DNA from: Ricinus communis
Taxonomy: Eukaryota; Streptophyta; Magnoliopsida; Malpighiales; Euphorbiaceae
Direction of reading: 5' to 3'
DNA length: 64,000 nucleotides
Assembly: GCF_019578655.1 (NCBI RefSeq)
Contig: NC_063257.1
Coordinates: 15,934,001 to 15,998,000 of the forward strand
Notes under the pieces: model-generated
What the model was told of the DNA's origin: nothing
Database searches by the model: none
What the model saw: the letters and a program-made list of their open reading frames with translations, nothing else
Made by a program: the position numbers and the translations under genes
Shown here: positions 1 through 11,000 of the stretch, in pieces
How the letters are laid out: every line of letters begins with the position of its first letter
How positions within the stretch are numbered: position 1 is the first letter of the stretch

Positions 1-517
1 AGGTGAGAATTTTTTTAGGTTATCTATTATATTTGACGATGATGCTTCTGTGCAGGACGACTCTTTGAACATGGAGATAGAACCAGAAAGGGAAGAGGCG
101 AACATGAGTCCTCTGAAAGACTATCAACAAGAACGTACAGTTGATGATGTGCAGTTATAGGAATTTTTGGTAGATTTTCCACAAGTCCCTTCGATGATGG
201 AAGATGAGCACGAGTTATCTAATGAAGAAGTCTTGGAGGAGCTCGAGTTTCTTCTAGCAAGTGAACCAAGCCAAGGACTAGAGAAAACCATCGACGTTCT
301 TGAAGAAATTGCCCAACCGTCGATCCTTCCAATTGGTGAAACTTCAGCTTTCAAATTGGAAGAGCCCCTAGAGCATCATGACTACATGCAATTATACGAG
401 GAGCAAGTTTTGCCCATCATACTGGCAGCTTGCTTGACAGTTGGGAAGAGGACATTGACGATTATCCCTCTAAGCGGATACTTGAAGCCATTTGCTTTTC
501 ACCATGAGTCTAGCTAA
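1..517 (+). pseudogene. Gag tail and acidic ORF of non-autonomous element C
   Basis: The left edge opens inside a reading frame that matches the internal region of element B (31651-32220) almost base for base. The frame has one stop at 158-160 and then runs from a Met at 167 to 517. The product is acidic, with a Glu/Leu-rich stretch (NEEVLEELEFLLASEPSQ). Its last third resembles the segment ahead of reverse transcriptase in Athila-like pol proteins, including a LPIILAACLTV-like string. No protease, reverse transcriptase or integrase follows. Relative to B, 41 bp are missing at 491-497 between two copies of TTTGCTT. Function is unknown. I infer a decayed coding region of a pol-less retroelement. 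Confidence 0.6.
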
Positions 518-715
518 GAAGACTCATCACATCAAAAAGAAGCGCTTTTGGGAGGCACCCTAATTTTAATCTTTAATCTCTAATATTTTAACCTTTTGTT
601 TTGAGACATTTTATTAGTTTTAGTTTTCATATTTTATTTAATTTTTGTTTCAGTTTTGATTTTAATTCTTTGTTTTATTATTTGCAGCCACTCCTCTGCC
701 ACAGACTAGCCAACG
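518..715 (+). mobile_element. Element C 3' noncoding segment, left copy
   Basis: This is the post-coding region of element C, starting near the GCGCTTTTGGGAGGCACCC motif. That motif is a variant of the 'GCGCTT..GGAGGCAACC' string found after pol in Athila-like elements, for example at 37605 in F. Positions 522-715 are repeated at 14282-14475. At 710-715 the sequence switches to minus-strand gag of element D through a shared CCAACG. Confidence 0.8.
522..715 (+). repeat. 194-bp direct repeat flanking D, left copy
   Basis: Same sequence as 14282-14475 with about three substitutions visible by eye. It is far longer than an LTR-element target duplication. It starts exactly at the target base used by the right-hand D LTR (ACTCA). 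Confidence 0.85.
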
Positions 716-1637
716 TTCATTGCAAGTGAACCCAAGATCCGGAGTTGGTCGATCTTCTTGGCTAGAAGCTCCACTTGAGCTCGCCAAGGCCGCTGTAGAG
801 TCCACTTGGTTGACCACTCCTTGTCTTCCTGGTCGGCTCCTAGAGGATTGCCAACGATAGTTGTTCATGGCCATTTCCTCTATCAAGTTGTGAGCTTGCT
901 CGCCGCCCATCGCTTAGCGCCCACCGCCGCAAAGCATCCACCATCTCGCCTCGTTGCGAGGTTCAACCCGGCCAGAAGGTCCGAACTGCATCCACACCGC
1001 AACTGTGATGTGGGCGGCATCTTAAAAGATCTTTAAATCTCTCCCATGCATCGTACATGCTTTCATCATCAAACCGCACAAAGAAGATATGTCATTTCTA
1101 AGTTTAGCGGTTTTAGCGGGAGGAAAATACTTATATAAAAATTTTTCTGACCAACGCCTTCCGGTGTAGTGATCGTCTGTTGTGGAAGAGATTGCAACCA
1201 TCTCTTTGCTCTGTCCCTCAAGGAAAATGGAAACAATCTCAGCCGAATGGCATCATCGGTTGTTCCATTTATTTTGAATGTGTCACAAATCTCCAAAAGT
1301 TAGAGATATGTGCATTGGGATCCTCACGGGCAATCCTCCAAACTGCACGCTTTGTTGGATCATCTGGATAACATTGGCCTTTATCTCAAAATTGTCGGCT
1401 GCTACAGCAGGTCTGACTATACTAGTTTTCATCCCATCCAAAGATGGTCGAGCAAACTCGTACATCGTCCTCTGATCCTCACTCGGGGGTCATGGTTTTC
1501 CATCGTGTCTAGTCTATCCACGGGTACCTCAACCTCAATCTCCTCCTCTTCTAATTGCAACCTCTTCCTTAAGAGTCCGAGGGATCGCTCGATCGGGATA
1601 GAGGCTCTATAAGATTCGAGTTTGAGCTCCTGGTCAT
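716..1637 (-). pseudogene. Truncated gag of the second (distal) D unit
   Basis: Reading on the minus strand from an ATG at 1637 (MTRSSN-type start shared by F and G), this is the N-terminal part of an Athila-like Gag. Recognisable segments are RTMYEFARPSLDG, VRPAVAADNFEIKANVIQMI and, lower down, RDRAKRWLQSLP, which lies in the Retrotrans_gag-type core. The frame is broken by several indels. It ends abruptly at 716, before the zinc-knuckle and ITLRSG region. It is a second gag copy downstream of an LTR, homologous to 11216-12652. Confidence 0.8.
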
Positions 1638-1782
1638 AAACTACCTGAAACCGAAAGTCCACACAACCACCGATCAACAAAAATAATATAATAATAAATA
1701 ATAATAAAATTAAAGAATAAATGAATAAAACAAATAATGACTAAATTAACACAAAAACAATTCACTCTAGTTCACCGTTAGT

Positions 1783-1805
1783 CACCAAGAACGGCGCCAA
1801 AAACT
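1783..1805 (-). other. Degenerate tRNA-Asp primer-binding site (distal D unit)
   Basis: The minus strand next to the LTR reads TTGGCGCCGTT and then diverges. The 5' half matches the complement of the plant tRNA-Asp 3' end (intact in F at 25974-25991). The second half is mutated. Confidence 0.7.
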
Positions 1806-3016
1806 TGATGGGCTATTTATACAACCTACACCTAAGGCAGTGAACCTACCGATGCAGCCTAGCAGTAGTGAGTATCAAGGTCGTATCCCTGGAGATCGGG
1901 TGAACCTAGAGTTACTACCGCTATGTTATCTAGTCCGAAATAGGGTGTGAAAGTTCTAACATACCAGCTAATGGTTATGAGTGCAATTAAGTAAATGAAG
2001 GACAACAATGGACAATTAAAAGACAATTGTAAAGAGAGAAATAAATCCAAAAGGGAGCCTAAGTGATGGAATTCTAAAGATGAATTTTATGGATTGCCGA
2101 TCTTGCTTACCCGTGCCTAAATCCTGAATTGAATCCCTGCCTCTCTCGAGCTTACCGGATTCCTAAACCCTGCACTAACCTAATGGAATCTCTTCCTATC
2201 AGATTACTACAAATTAGCATTAAGTATGATTTAAGACTATTAAGAGTTGTTAGTTCTGAATCCGGCGAGTAAATCAACCTCATCTCTAAGTGTTAACTAC
2301 CAGTCCTTACTATTCAAAATCCAGTTGTAACAAGCATTTCTCAATGTCAAGAAACAACCTAATAAACAATTAATCCAACGTCTCAAATTAACTGCATCAA
2401 ACTTTTATTACTAAACAATTAGTCCAACGTCTCAAGAAGATTGCAAGAATGACAATTATAAAAAACTAACAATTAAGCATAATCCATCAACAAAGGTGAA
2501 CCCTAATGGATTCAAAAGATCTAGCTGCTCATGTTCATAGTCAAAGCAATTAAAGAACAAAATAAGGAAAAACAAATTAAAGGTATGTACACCCTTCTCT
2601 TTCAAGCTGAATGAGAAACCCTAAATTTGCAAATTGTTAGCTGAATGAGAATCTGTGGAGTCTGTTATGCTGAGCCACCACAGGCCATGCCCAAGGCGGT
2701 GCTTATCCACCACAGGCCGTGCTGGAGGCCGTGGTGGCTACGGAAGTCGTGCTGAAATGGCACAATTGGGGATAGCCTCTTGATAATTCAAAGACGTACG
2801 GAGTCCGTGCTCAACCCTCGGGGTGCTTGTTCTCGCCCAATTTGATGGATTTTGCTCCGTAATCACACGTATTTCCCTCGACACCGATGGTGTCCTTCGA
2901 AATGACTGCAAACGAAAAGGGAAACAAAAGACAGTGATTCTAGTATAAAACGGGATAATCATGCATAAAAATGTGAACAATCGGGCATGAAAACATGTGT
3001 AGTATGATGCTTATCA
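1806..3016 (-). repeat. LTR of element D, middle (shared) copy
   Basis: The boundaries are TGAT at 1806 and ATCA at 3016 (the same inverted ends on either strand). On the minus strand it is preceded by a polypurine tract (3017-3031) and followed by a primer site and gag. It therefore serves as 3' LTR of one D unit and 5' LTR of the next. It is 1211 bp against 1461 bp for the right copy because about 280 bp are missing near 2634. A 12-bp copy of the nearby AGCTGAATGAGA fills the gap. CACGG/CCGTG half-sites lie at about 2650-2815. Confidence 0.88.
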
Positions 3017-3031
3017 AATTACCCCATGCTT
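3017..3031 (-). other. Terminal polypurine tract of D
   Basis: The minus strand reads AAGCATGGGG and then a short AT stretch before the LTR start. This is the position and composition expected of the plus-strand primer for retrotransposon reverse transcription. Confidence 0.7.
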
Positions 3032-4400
3032 AAACTTTTGCTTGTCCTCAAGCAATTTACAACTCACTCCTCAAAAGATATCAAATAACTCAATCAATCG
3101 CATTGCAGGAGGTTAGCTCAAAATAAATTTCAAAACTCCGTAATGATTTTTCCCAAAATCCCCAAATCACTAAATCCTTAAGAGAAAGAGCAAACTTAAT
3201 AAAGTTGCTAAAGTTAAAATGATAAACCATCTAAATTAAGAAATTGAGAATCATGCCTCACAAGATATCACTCAAAACACACAAGTGTATATAGGTGAAA
3301 AAAGATCGCCAAGCTCTCAACGCAAAAATATAGAAAAAGTGCTTACCATAGGCTTGCTTATGGATTCAATCTCCACTACTACGAAATAATCAATAATCAT
3401 GATCAAAGGGTCTTGAGCCAGGTTGTAATGGGGTTAAGGTAAGGTACGTATAAATATGGAAAGTAGGCTACAAGTTGCTGGAAGTTAAGCAAGTAATGCA
3501 AGAAAGTAATGAAGGATCAAGTGTTGTACCAAAATGAACACTAAGTTGCTCTAAAAATAAGATGATGCTCGAAATGAACTAAATTAATACTTTCTACTTT
3601 TTTTTTTGTTTTTTTTTGTTTTTTTTTATATATAAATATATATACTATGTATATATATTACAACAGCTTAAGTAGGAGTTGTTGGTTATTGACACATATA
3701 ATAATTGAAGGGAGCATCTATGAAAAATCTAGCAACTTAGTGAAATATATGAATGCAGATTGATCCAAAGTAAAATGCAGCATAACTTATATAATTTCCA
3801 GCAACAATGGTAGAAAGAATGGTCAAATGAATAGAAGTGATAAGATGAGTGTCAATGTTATTATTGTCACGAAAGGAATGGCTAAGGCTCAAAATTGGTT
3901 CACTAAGGGAAAAATAGGGTTAGGCTTTTTGGCCAAATTGTGTAAATCCTAAGTGCCCAAATCATCTCACGATCATTGACAATTCATGTAATTTCAACAG
4001 ATATCGTAAAGCAAGTTCTAGAAACAGAGATTCTGTAAAATGCTCACTAATGAAAGAAAAGGGAGCATAATAGTGATGCACCAATTGGCTCAAAATCTCA
4101 CCATTTGAGTGATTTAAAATTGCATGAATTCTCAACCCAAAGTTTAAACAAATAATCATAATAATAAGCGTAATATTAATGTTGTTCTATATCTACGATA
4201 AAGTAATATGGAAGAATTAAGGAAAATACCGGTTTACTCGTCGGATTGTAGTTGAGAGATTTATTCATTGCCTTCTTCCGAACAAGGTTCGATAAAAGCT
4301 ATAAGGGAATCCATTCAAAGGAGAAAAAAAAGTCATCAACTACTTAATTAAAACAAAACTCAAGATAGGCACAACATCGGTAGGTCCCTACCCCACATTT
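3032..4400 (-). other. Conserved noncoding block between two PPT-like motifs (D)
   Basis: No coding is seen here. The block lies between the terminal PPT (3022-3031) and a second PPT-like motif (4391-4400, minus ATGTGGGG). The upstream side of that motif has a short inverted repeat, AACACT-GTCCAT-AGTGTT. Short strings are shared with the equivalent blocks of B, C and E, for example one around AGAACTTGCTTT. A T-rich low-complexity run lies near 3599-3640. Confidence 0.6.
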
Positions 4401-4705
4401 TAGTATAACACTGTCCATAGTGTTAGAGAGATTTAGACTGAGGAAGCATATGATTCACACATTATGGTTATGGAAGATCATGCTGATTTTTTTTTCTTTT
4501 TTTTTTTAATTAAAAAGGCATAGTGTTCTACTTAACATAAACAAACAAGTGCAAGGAAATAACATAAAAGTAAACAAGCTACAAGCAAGAAAGTAAAAGG
4601 AGATAACAAATTGAATGAAAATAAATAAAAAAAATAAAAAATAAAATAAAATAAATAAAATAAAGAAAAAGGATGGAGGAAAATATCACAAATTTTTTCT
4701 TTCCG
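4401..4705 (-). other. AT-rich spacer between extra ORF and conserved block (D)
   Basis: Contains a T-run (about 4488-4507) and an A/T simple-sequence tract (4615-4672). I see no coding signal. It is the 3' untranslated side of the extra ORF. Confidence 0.5.
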
Positions 4706-6216
4706 CTAGGAGTCTGCTGACGGTGTATCCTCACTGGTTGGATCTGCTGGAAGTTGGGGGGCAGGGAAGTTTGCTGACGGTGGTTGCGGTGGTGGATCGG
4801 TCTGTGGAAGCATGTCGCCAAATCGAACTCCATATCATCAATGAGCCGTTGATTTTGTGCTCCGACCTCTTGCATCTTTTGAATCGCACTACTATGAAGT
4901 CTGTCTGGGTGGCCTGTCTTTCTAAACCACTCAGAACTGTTGAAGTGTACTGCCCAAACGCCTAACCGTGGCCTTCGATTCTTCTTGAAACCGCACAAAC
5001 TCGCACGCTTGTAGATCACAGACTCGATCTGACGGCCAAAGCACCGATCCGGACGCTCGATGGCTCTACCGAATGAGAGGATGAGGCTCCGGGATGAAGG
5101 CATAAACACTCTAGTCGGGTTAGGAATCCTAACATCCGGAATCCCACCGACGGATGTTGGGCTCCTCTAGCCGCTGCCTCTCTAGCTTCCCTGACTATTG
5201 TGCTCACGAGCCTATATTCAATACCATGTGGATGTCTAGTGGCCGTGATCATCTGCATGTTATCATTTGTCCGATCCCTAGTGGTGTCATGTCACCAATA
5301 TTTGAAAGCTCCGGCTGCATACCGTCCAATACATCTAGTCTCTTAGCTAACCTAGTCACATACGGACCGAAACAACAATGCATCTTCTTCTGGGCATCTA
5401 CTATAAATGAACAGACTTGGCGAGCCAATAAATATCCCAAGTCTAGCTTCTTCCGATGTTGCATAGCCCAGAGAATAAAGACATCGATCCCAGTGGATCG
5501 CCCAAAACCTGCCCCTACCAGAATGGTGTACGCTAGTAGGGTATGAATGTAGCGGAGATGGTCCTAGTAGGCTAGATGCCTTAGACTTGCTTGGGTAGTA
5601 TGTTTCCTACCATTACCAATGAATCCCACATGGCATCATATGAAATTGGGTGGATGTAGAGACAACCCTGATACTCCTCCCCCGAGATTTCTTGTTCAGT
5701 CCATAATCCCAAATGCATTCCAAATTGTGGGACCGACATCGAGAACTCCCTTCCCCCAAGCCTAAAATAAATTGCATCAGTCGATGCCAGCCAGGATCCG
5801 CTGTCGCAGGGAAGAAGGTGCCGAGCAACTCGATCGTAAGCTCACGGTGAGGTTGGCTCAATGATGTCAAAGAATCTCGCATATGGCAGAGTCTCGATCA
5901 GTGTGTGCACATCTTGAGCCAATCCCACTCTCTCTAGGGATGTGAAGTCTATGCAACGGCCCGCCATCACTTGCTTCCATCTCATGACTTGGAATCTACT
6001 TTCATTGTCTGCATTAGGGAATGTCCACAATGGATGACGGCCAGGTGTGGATGGATTCACAGCAGGTGCTCTCCGAGGTCGGACTATTTGCTGTGGTGGT
6101 GGAGGTGGAAGTGTCAGCCGGTTCGCGCCGTGGAGGAAGACGTTCCTTCACCACGCCGATCGCTTGCTCGGTAGCGACGCTGCTTCGCTTTCACGAGATT
6201 TATCGCGGTCCGTCAT
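4706..6216 (-). pseudogene. Extra ORF between pol and 3' LTR (Athila-associated plant transposon protein), D copy
   Basis: On the minus strand this runs from ATG 6216 to a stop at 4706, with several frameshifts. The order is a charged start (MTDRDKSRE), a Pro-rich linker, then a conserved core: MRWKQVMAGRCIDFTSLERV, GLAQDV, YARFFDIIEPT, ELTIELLGTFF. Later segments are GPYVTRLAKRLDVLDGM and GIEYRLVSTIVREAREAAARG, followed by an acidic tail. I recall such proteins annotated as 'putative plant transposon protein' or ATHILA-ORF-like; their role is unknown. No clear membrane helix supports an envelope protein. Element E carries a better copy at 39996-41539. Confidence 0.65.
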
Positions 6217-6760
6217 ATCACCTAATGCAACGAATTATTAGTTTTTTGTAAAAATTCAAGTTAATGAAAGAAATAATCTACCGAATCAACAGTATAATGA
6301 TTATACTTCGACTAACCAAAACTTGTATAAACTAATAAACCGATATATATCAATCTAATTTATCATGAACCAAAGAATTGCAATTTAAATCTAAACATTA
6401 TTCATGCTTTGCATGTCAGAGGCACATTTTATTTCCACCAAAACCCCACACTTATCAATTTCATAACCAACTACACCACAAACACAACAACTAATGTAGA
6501 TTAACCTAACCAAGGTCATATAGTTACAATATAGAGCCACCAAAATATCCTAGCATGTCCTAACAAAAGTATATGTCTAAAATAGAAGTGAAATCATAAT
6601 AATAAAAGAAAATATAATGCAACAAATGAAGGGACTTACCTGAGTTCGCTTAGGAAAGTGAGAAGGGTGAGATAGGGGTATAAGAACAACACCTTTGAGC
6701 TAAGAAAAACAAAAGGGAAGCAAAATTTTGAGGCCTCCACTTCTTATAGGCACTAAGCCA
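6217..6760 (-). other. AT-rich spacer upstream of the D extra ORF
   Basis: No coding signal. A similar spacer occupies 41540-42090 in element E, so it belongs to the element. Both ORF starts are preceded by similar bases (TAATNATTCNTTGCATTAGG-like on the minus strand). Confidence 0.45.
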
Positions 6761-7060
6761 AAGACGGGTGAGGGTAAGGCCGGCCGACGACGGCTAGGAC
6801 TCACCGGCCGATCCTTTAGCATTCTTTGGATGCTCCTTGGCACGGGCATTAACACGGCCGTGCTTTCCCAAAGACGGTTAGGTTGTGTCCCGTGCCTTCT
6901 AAGCCGTGATAGTTACTCTTTATCCTTCAACACGGTCTTGACTCTGGCCGTGCTGATGATACAGCCCGTGATGGCCACGAAAACCGTGGTGAAACGGAGT
7001 GTTTCTGGGTTTGCCTTTTGCCGACTCGAGTCGCCTTGCCCCCATACCTATAATTAACAC
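6761..7060 (-). repeat. CACGG/CCGTG half-site array between pol and extra ORF (D)
   Basis: A GC-rich island in an AT-rich setting. Half-sites CACGG and CCGTG recur every 15-40 bp, mixed with GGCCG. The equivalent island in E is at 42090-42530. The same half-sites form arrays in every LTR of this group. Confidence 0.65.
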
Positions 7061-7293
7061 ATATGCATGTAATTAGATCATTAAACAAGTAGATATGGTC
7101 AAACGGAAGAGTTTGTCCTCTTCGATTCTATAAGTCCGAAAAATTAAAATTAACCTAATTATTTTTAAGCAACTATAATAAAGTCAAATGAAAATAATGA
7201 AACAATCACAACTAATTAAAAACATGAAAGTATAATCCAAGTCGAATGTACATAAGTGCTTATTTGCAGAGTCTTAAGCGTGACTCATTCGGA

Positions 7294-8420
7294 TCACCCT
7301 TTCTGTGCATACAAAGCCAGGTCAACTCGTTGCTCACTATCCAACGAGTTACAATGATATCGCTTTAGCCGATGGCCGTTCACTTTGAAGTTCCCCTTCT
7401 CTAGATGATGCAACTCTACCACTCCATATGGAAAGACTTGTCCGATCTGAAATGGTCCGCACTCAACGAGTCTCAGTAGCTTTCCGGAAATAGAGGCGAG
7501 AGTTGTAAAGCAACACTCGATCCCCAACCTGAAATTCTTTAGGCTCACGAATCCTTTGATCATGCCATTTCTTAGTCCTTGCTTTGTAAGTTGAGGAGTT
7601 TTCGACATACCGGGCGCCACTCATCTAGCTCACTCACCGCCATTGCCGCCTCCTTACACCGCGAATCAATATCAAAGTTATAAGTTCTAAGGGCCTAAAG
7701 TGCCCTATGCTCTAACTTAACAGGCAAATGACATGACTTTCCATAAACAAGGCGATAGGGCGTAAAACCTATAGATGTCCTAAAAGCAGTCCTAAACGCC
7801 CATAATGCATCATCTAACTTAAGAGTCCAGTCCTTCCTATTGGTACTAACGGTTCTCTCTAAAATACGTTTAATACCCCTATTAGTTACCTCAACCTGCC
7901 CACTAGTCTGGGGGTGATAGGGAGTAGAGAACCGATGAGTAACTCCGTACCGCTTAAGTACTTTCTCTAATTGGGTGTTGCAGAAATGTGTTCCTCTATC
8001 ACTAATAAGCACCCTAGGTATGCCAAACCTAGCAAACAATTGCTTAAGGAACCTGCAGACAACCCTAGCATCATTAGTGGCTACAGCCTGAGCTTCAGGC
8101 CACTTAGAGAAATATTCAACAAAGAACTGTGAATGTACTTATTACCATACGAAGAGCGAAAGGGTCCCATGAAGTCGATGCCCCAGACATCAAAAATCTG
8201 AACGACTTGCACACTGGTTTGGGGCATCTCATCACGAGAAGAGATATTACCTGCGCGCTGGCAAGGGTCACAAACCTTAACAAATTTTCGTGCATCTTGG
8301 AAGAGCGTAGGCCAATAGAATCCTGCCTCTAGCACCTTCCTCGCAGTATGGTTTGCCGCTTGATGACCTCCGATGGGTCCTTCATGGCATTGCTTCAATA
8401 TTTGGAGAGTCTCCTCGCCA
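7294..8420 (-). pseudogene. Integrase region of element D pol
   Basis: Minus-strand order: a zinc-binding part ([17 protein letters not shown], then CDPCQRAG), the core with GIDFMGPF (first Asp), LISDRGTHF (second Asp) and [15 protein letters not shown] (catalytic Glu), then the C-terminal FKVNGHRLKRYH segment with a stop at 7294. All catalytic positions are present, but frame breaks near 8050 and 7660 divide it into pieces (8081-8398, 7695-8039, 7294-7620). Integrase inserts the cDNA into host DNA. This copy should be inactive. Confidence 0.85.
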
Positions 8421-8437
8421 TATACACAACGGCCGAA

Positions 8438-9220
8438 TCACCCGATCCGCACATACTTTAAACAAAAGGGATCTTCCAAAATATAGTATTTCAAATCAGC
8501 GAAGAATTTCTTCTTTCGATACGTTATACCCTTTGGTAGAACCCTAGCAACCAAATAGTTAGCATAATCGAAAACCGGGGAGTATCGCGGTATACCGAGT
8601 GACATACAAATGTTCTTCCGGAAATCGATCATCTATGGTCGTCTCATCAAGTGCATCTAAGTGAGGATTTTCCAATCTCGATAAATGGTCCACGCCGATT
8701 CTCCGCGCCCTTCTTATCCTTGATCTTGACGTCAAATTCCTCAGAATAAAAGAATCCACCGAATCAATCTCGGTTTTGCATCATTTTTCAGGAATAATAC
8801 CTTAATGCCGAGTGGTCCATGAAGACAATGGTTTTGGAGAGAACGAGGTATGATCTAAACTTATCGAAGGCGTAAACAACCGCCAATAACTCCTTCTCTG
8901 TGGTGGTGTAGTGTTCCTGGGCTCCGCCAAGGTCTTGCTAGCGTAGTAAATGGGTTGAAACTTCTTTCAATCCTCCTGTCCAAGCACAGCTCCAACCGCA
9001 TAATCACTAGCATCGCACATCGTCAGGCAGCCCCCAATCGGGAGAAACCATGATTGGGGCTGTAGTTAGAAGTTTCTTAAGTAACTCAAAAGTCGCCACG
9101 CATGCATCATCAAAAATAAAAGGTACATCCTTAACTAACAATTGAGTGAGGGCCTAGCAATCTTAGAAAAATCTCTAATAAATCTCCTATAAAACTCGCA
9201 TGGCCCGTAAAACTCCTAAT
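8438..9220 (-). pseudogene. RNase H region of element D pol
   Basis: Several broken frames on the minus strand match the well-preserved E copy (43725-44582): the [11 protein letters not shown] region near 9010, the [11 protein letters not shown] region near 8900, the SRLENPHLDALDE segment (8640-8690), and [11 protein letters not shown] (8530-8560). This enzyme would degrade the RNA strand during reverse transcription. Small indels make it non-functional. Confidence 0.75.
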
Positions 9221-9223
9221 ACC

Positions 9224-10030
9224 TTAATGTGAACTAGGAGGAGGTAGCTTAGATATTACTTCTACCTTAGCTCTATCCACCTCCATCCCGTACCGAGAGA
9301 TCTTATGCCCTAAAACAATCCCCTCTCTCACCATGAAATGACATTTTTTCCAGTTTAGTACCAAGTTAGCCTCAATACATCTAGCTAACATGCGCTCAAG
9401 GTTTGCCAAACAAAGAGAGAAAGAATTACCAAAAATAGAGAAGTCATCCATAAATACCTCCATAGACTCCTCAATCATGTCCTCAAAAATAGCCATCATG
9501 CACCGCTGAAATGTAGCCGGTGCATTGCACAGTCCGAATGGCATCCGTCTATAAGCAAACGTCCCATAAGGGCAGGTGAAGGTAGTCTTCTCTTGGTCCT
9601 CAGGTGCAATAGGAATCTGAAAGTAACCTGAAAAGCCATCAAGAAAACAATAAAACATGTGACCTGCTAAACGTTCAATCATCTGATCAATGAAAGGAAG
9701 AGGAAAGTGGTGCTTCCGAGTTGCATCATTAAGCCTACGGTAATCAATGCAAACTCGGAAGCTTGTTACCGTCCGAGTCGGGATCAGCTCATCCTTCTCA
9801 TTCCTTACCACTGTGATGCCTCCTTTCTTGGGTACAACCTGCACAGGACTAACCCACGAACTGTCAGAAATGGGATATATCAAACCTGCATCAAGAAGTT
9901 TAATTACCTCCTTCTTTACCACTTCTTTCATGTTCGGATTGAGTCGCTCGAGGCCGAACGACCGGCCCAAACTGTCCCCCAATGAAATCTTTTGAGAGCG
10001 AAACTTGGATTTATGCCCGGGATATCGGCT
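9224..10030 (-). pseudogene. Reverse transcriptase of element D
   Basis: A 252-residue open frame at 9224-9982 spans most of the RT domain. It begins with NPNMKEVVKKEVIKLLDAGL, continues with WVSPVQVVPKKGG, FRVCIDYRRLNDATRK, the fingers-palm FCFLDG-like block and MPFGLCNAPATFQRCM. The active site MEVFMDDFSIFG keeps both Asp. The thumb ends near KCHFMVREGIVLGHKIS. It is the best-preserved piece of D, but upstream and downstream frames are shifted, so no continuous Gag-Pol can be made. Confidence 0.88.
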
Positions 10031-11000
10031 ATATTGAAAGCAAAGGCCTTCTTGTACTTCCTTAGAACTTCCAACAGCATGGCTTATTCTTTAGGAGTTA
10101 GATCTACCGCTATGATTACCGGTAAGCGCTTCTCTTCATCCAGGAAGGCATAAACCAAGTGGCTCAGAACTCCTTCAGCTCTAAAACTGGTGGGTCCTCG
10201 AATGAAGTCTTTACTTTCCGCACCCCGACTGTCAAGAAAAAGATAGGGATCGATTGACAAGCTCTACCGGTTAATAAAACAACGAGTTGCTCCAACACTT
10301 GCTCGTTGGACAACTCCTCCTCATCCTCGGCCTAATGCTACTTGCAAAGGGTCGAACATAAAATTTCTTGTAAATGGGACTCAACCACATCATCAATCAC
10401 ATCAATAGAACATACAGTATTATCATAGTCCAAAGGATCGCCCCATGGAAGTGGCCAGTCAAAGGTAATGGTCTCATCATTAACTCTAAGCTTAAGCTTT
10501 CCATCGCTTACATCGATAATGACCCTCGATGTAGCTAGGAAAGGCCTACCCAGGATAAGAGGCAGTGCTATCACCCTCCATATCCATTACCGGAAAATCT
10601 ACAGGAAAGATAAATTTATCTACCTTTACAAGTACATCTTCAACAATACCTCTAGGAATTTTACTTGATCCTATCTCGCTAATTGAACACTCATCCTAGT
10701 AGGCTTTGGCTCATGCAACCCTAATTTGGCAAATAAACTAGTGGGCATTAAGTTAATACCGGCTCCTAAATCAGCCCAATGCACCACTAATTGATAAATC
10801 ACCAATCATACAAGTGGATAGTAAACTCCCTGGATCTCGCCGCTGAGTGGCGCTTGTTCCGAGAATAGCCGAACACCCTCATTAAGCACCACTTGACCAA
10901 GATCCTCCAACTTCCTCTTGTTGCTCAAAATCTCCTTTAAGAACTTGGCGATTTCAAGATCTATGAAATTGCCTCAACAAAAGGTAAGTTAATTTTCACC
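10031..11000 (-). pseudogene. Protease region and pol linker of element D
   Basis: Broken minus-strand frames match the E protease. They include an ADLGA.INLMPTSLFAKLGL stretch near 10710-10780 (active-site Asp within DLGA), and LPLILGRPFLATSRVIIDV at 10510-10570. The linker to RT lies at 10031-10330. The aspartic protease would process Gag-Pol. Several indels are visible. Confidence 0.75.

Noticed and set aside
4579..5109. Membrane-spanning envelope tail (F/I/L-rich C-terminus of a minus-strand ORF)
   Set aside because: The hydrophobic tail comes from translating an A/T simple-sequence tract (4615-4672) after the extra ORF has ended at 4706. The matching tract in E (39905-39980) is also past the stop.
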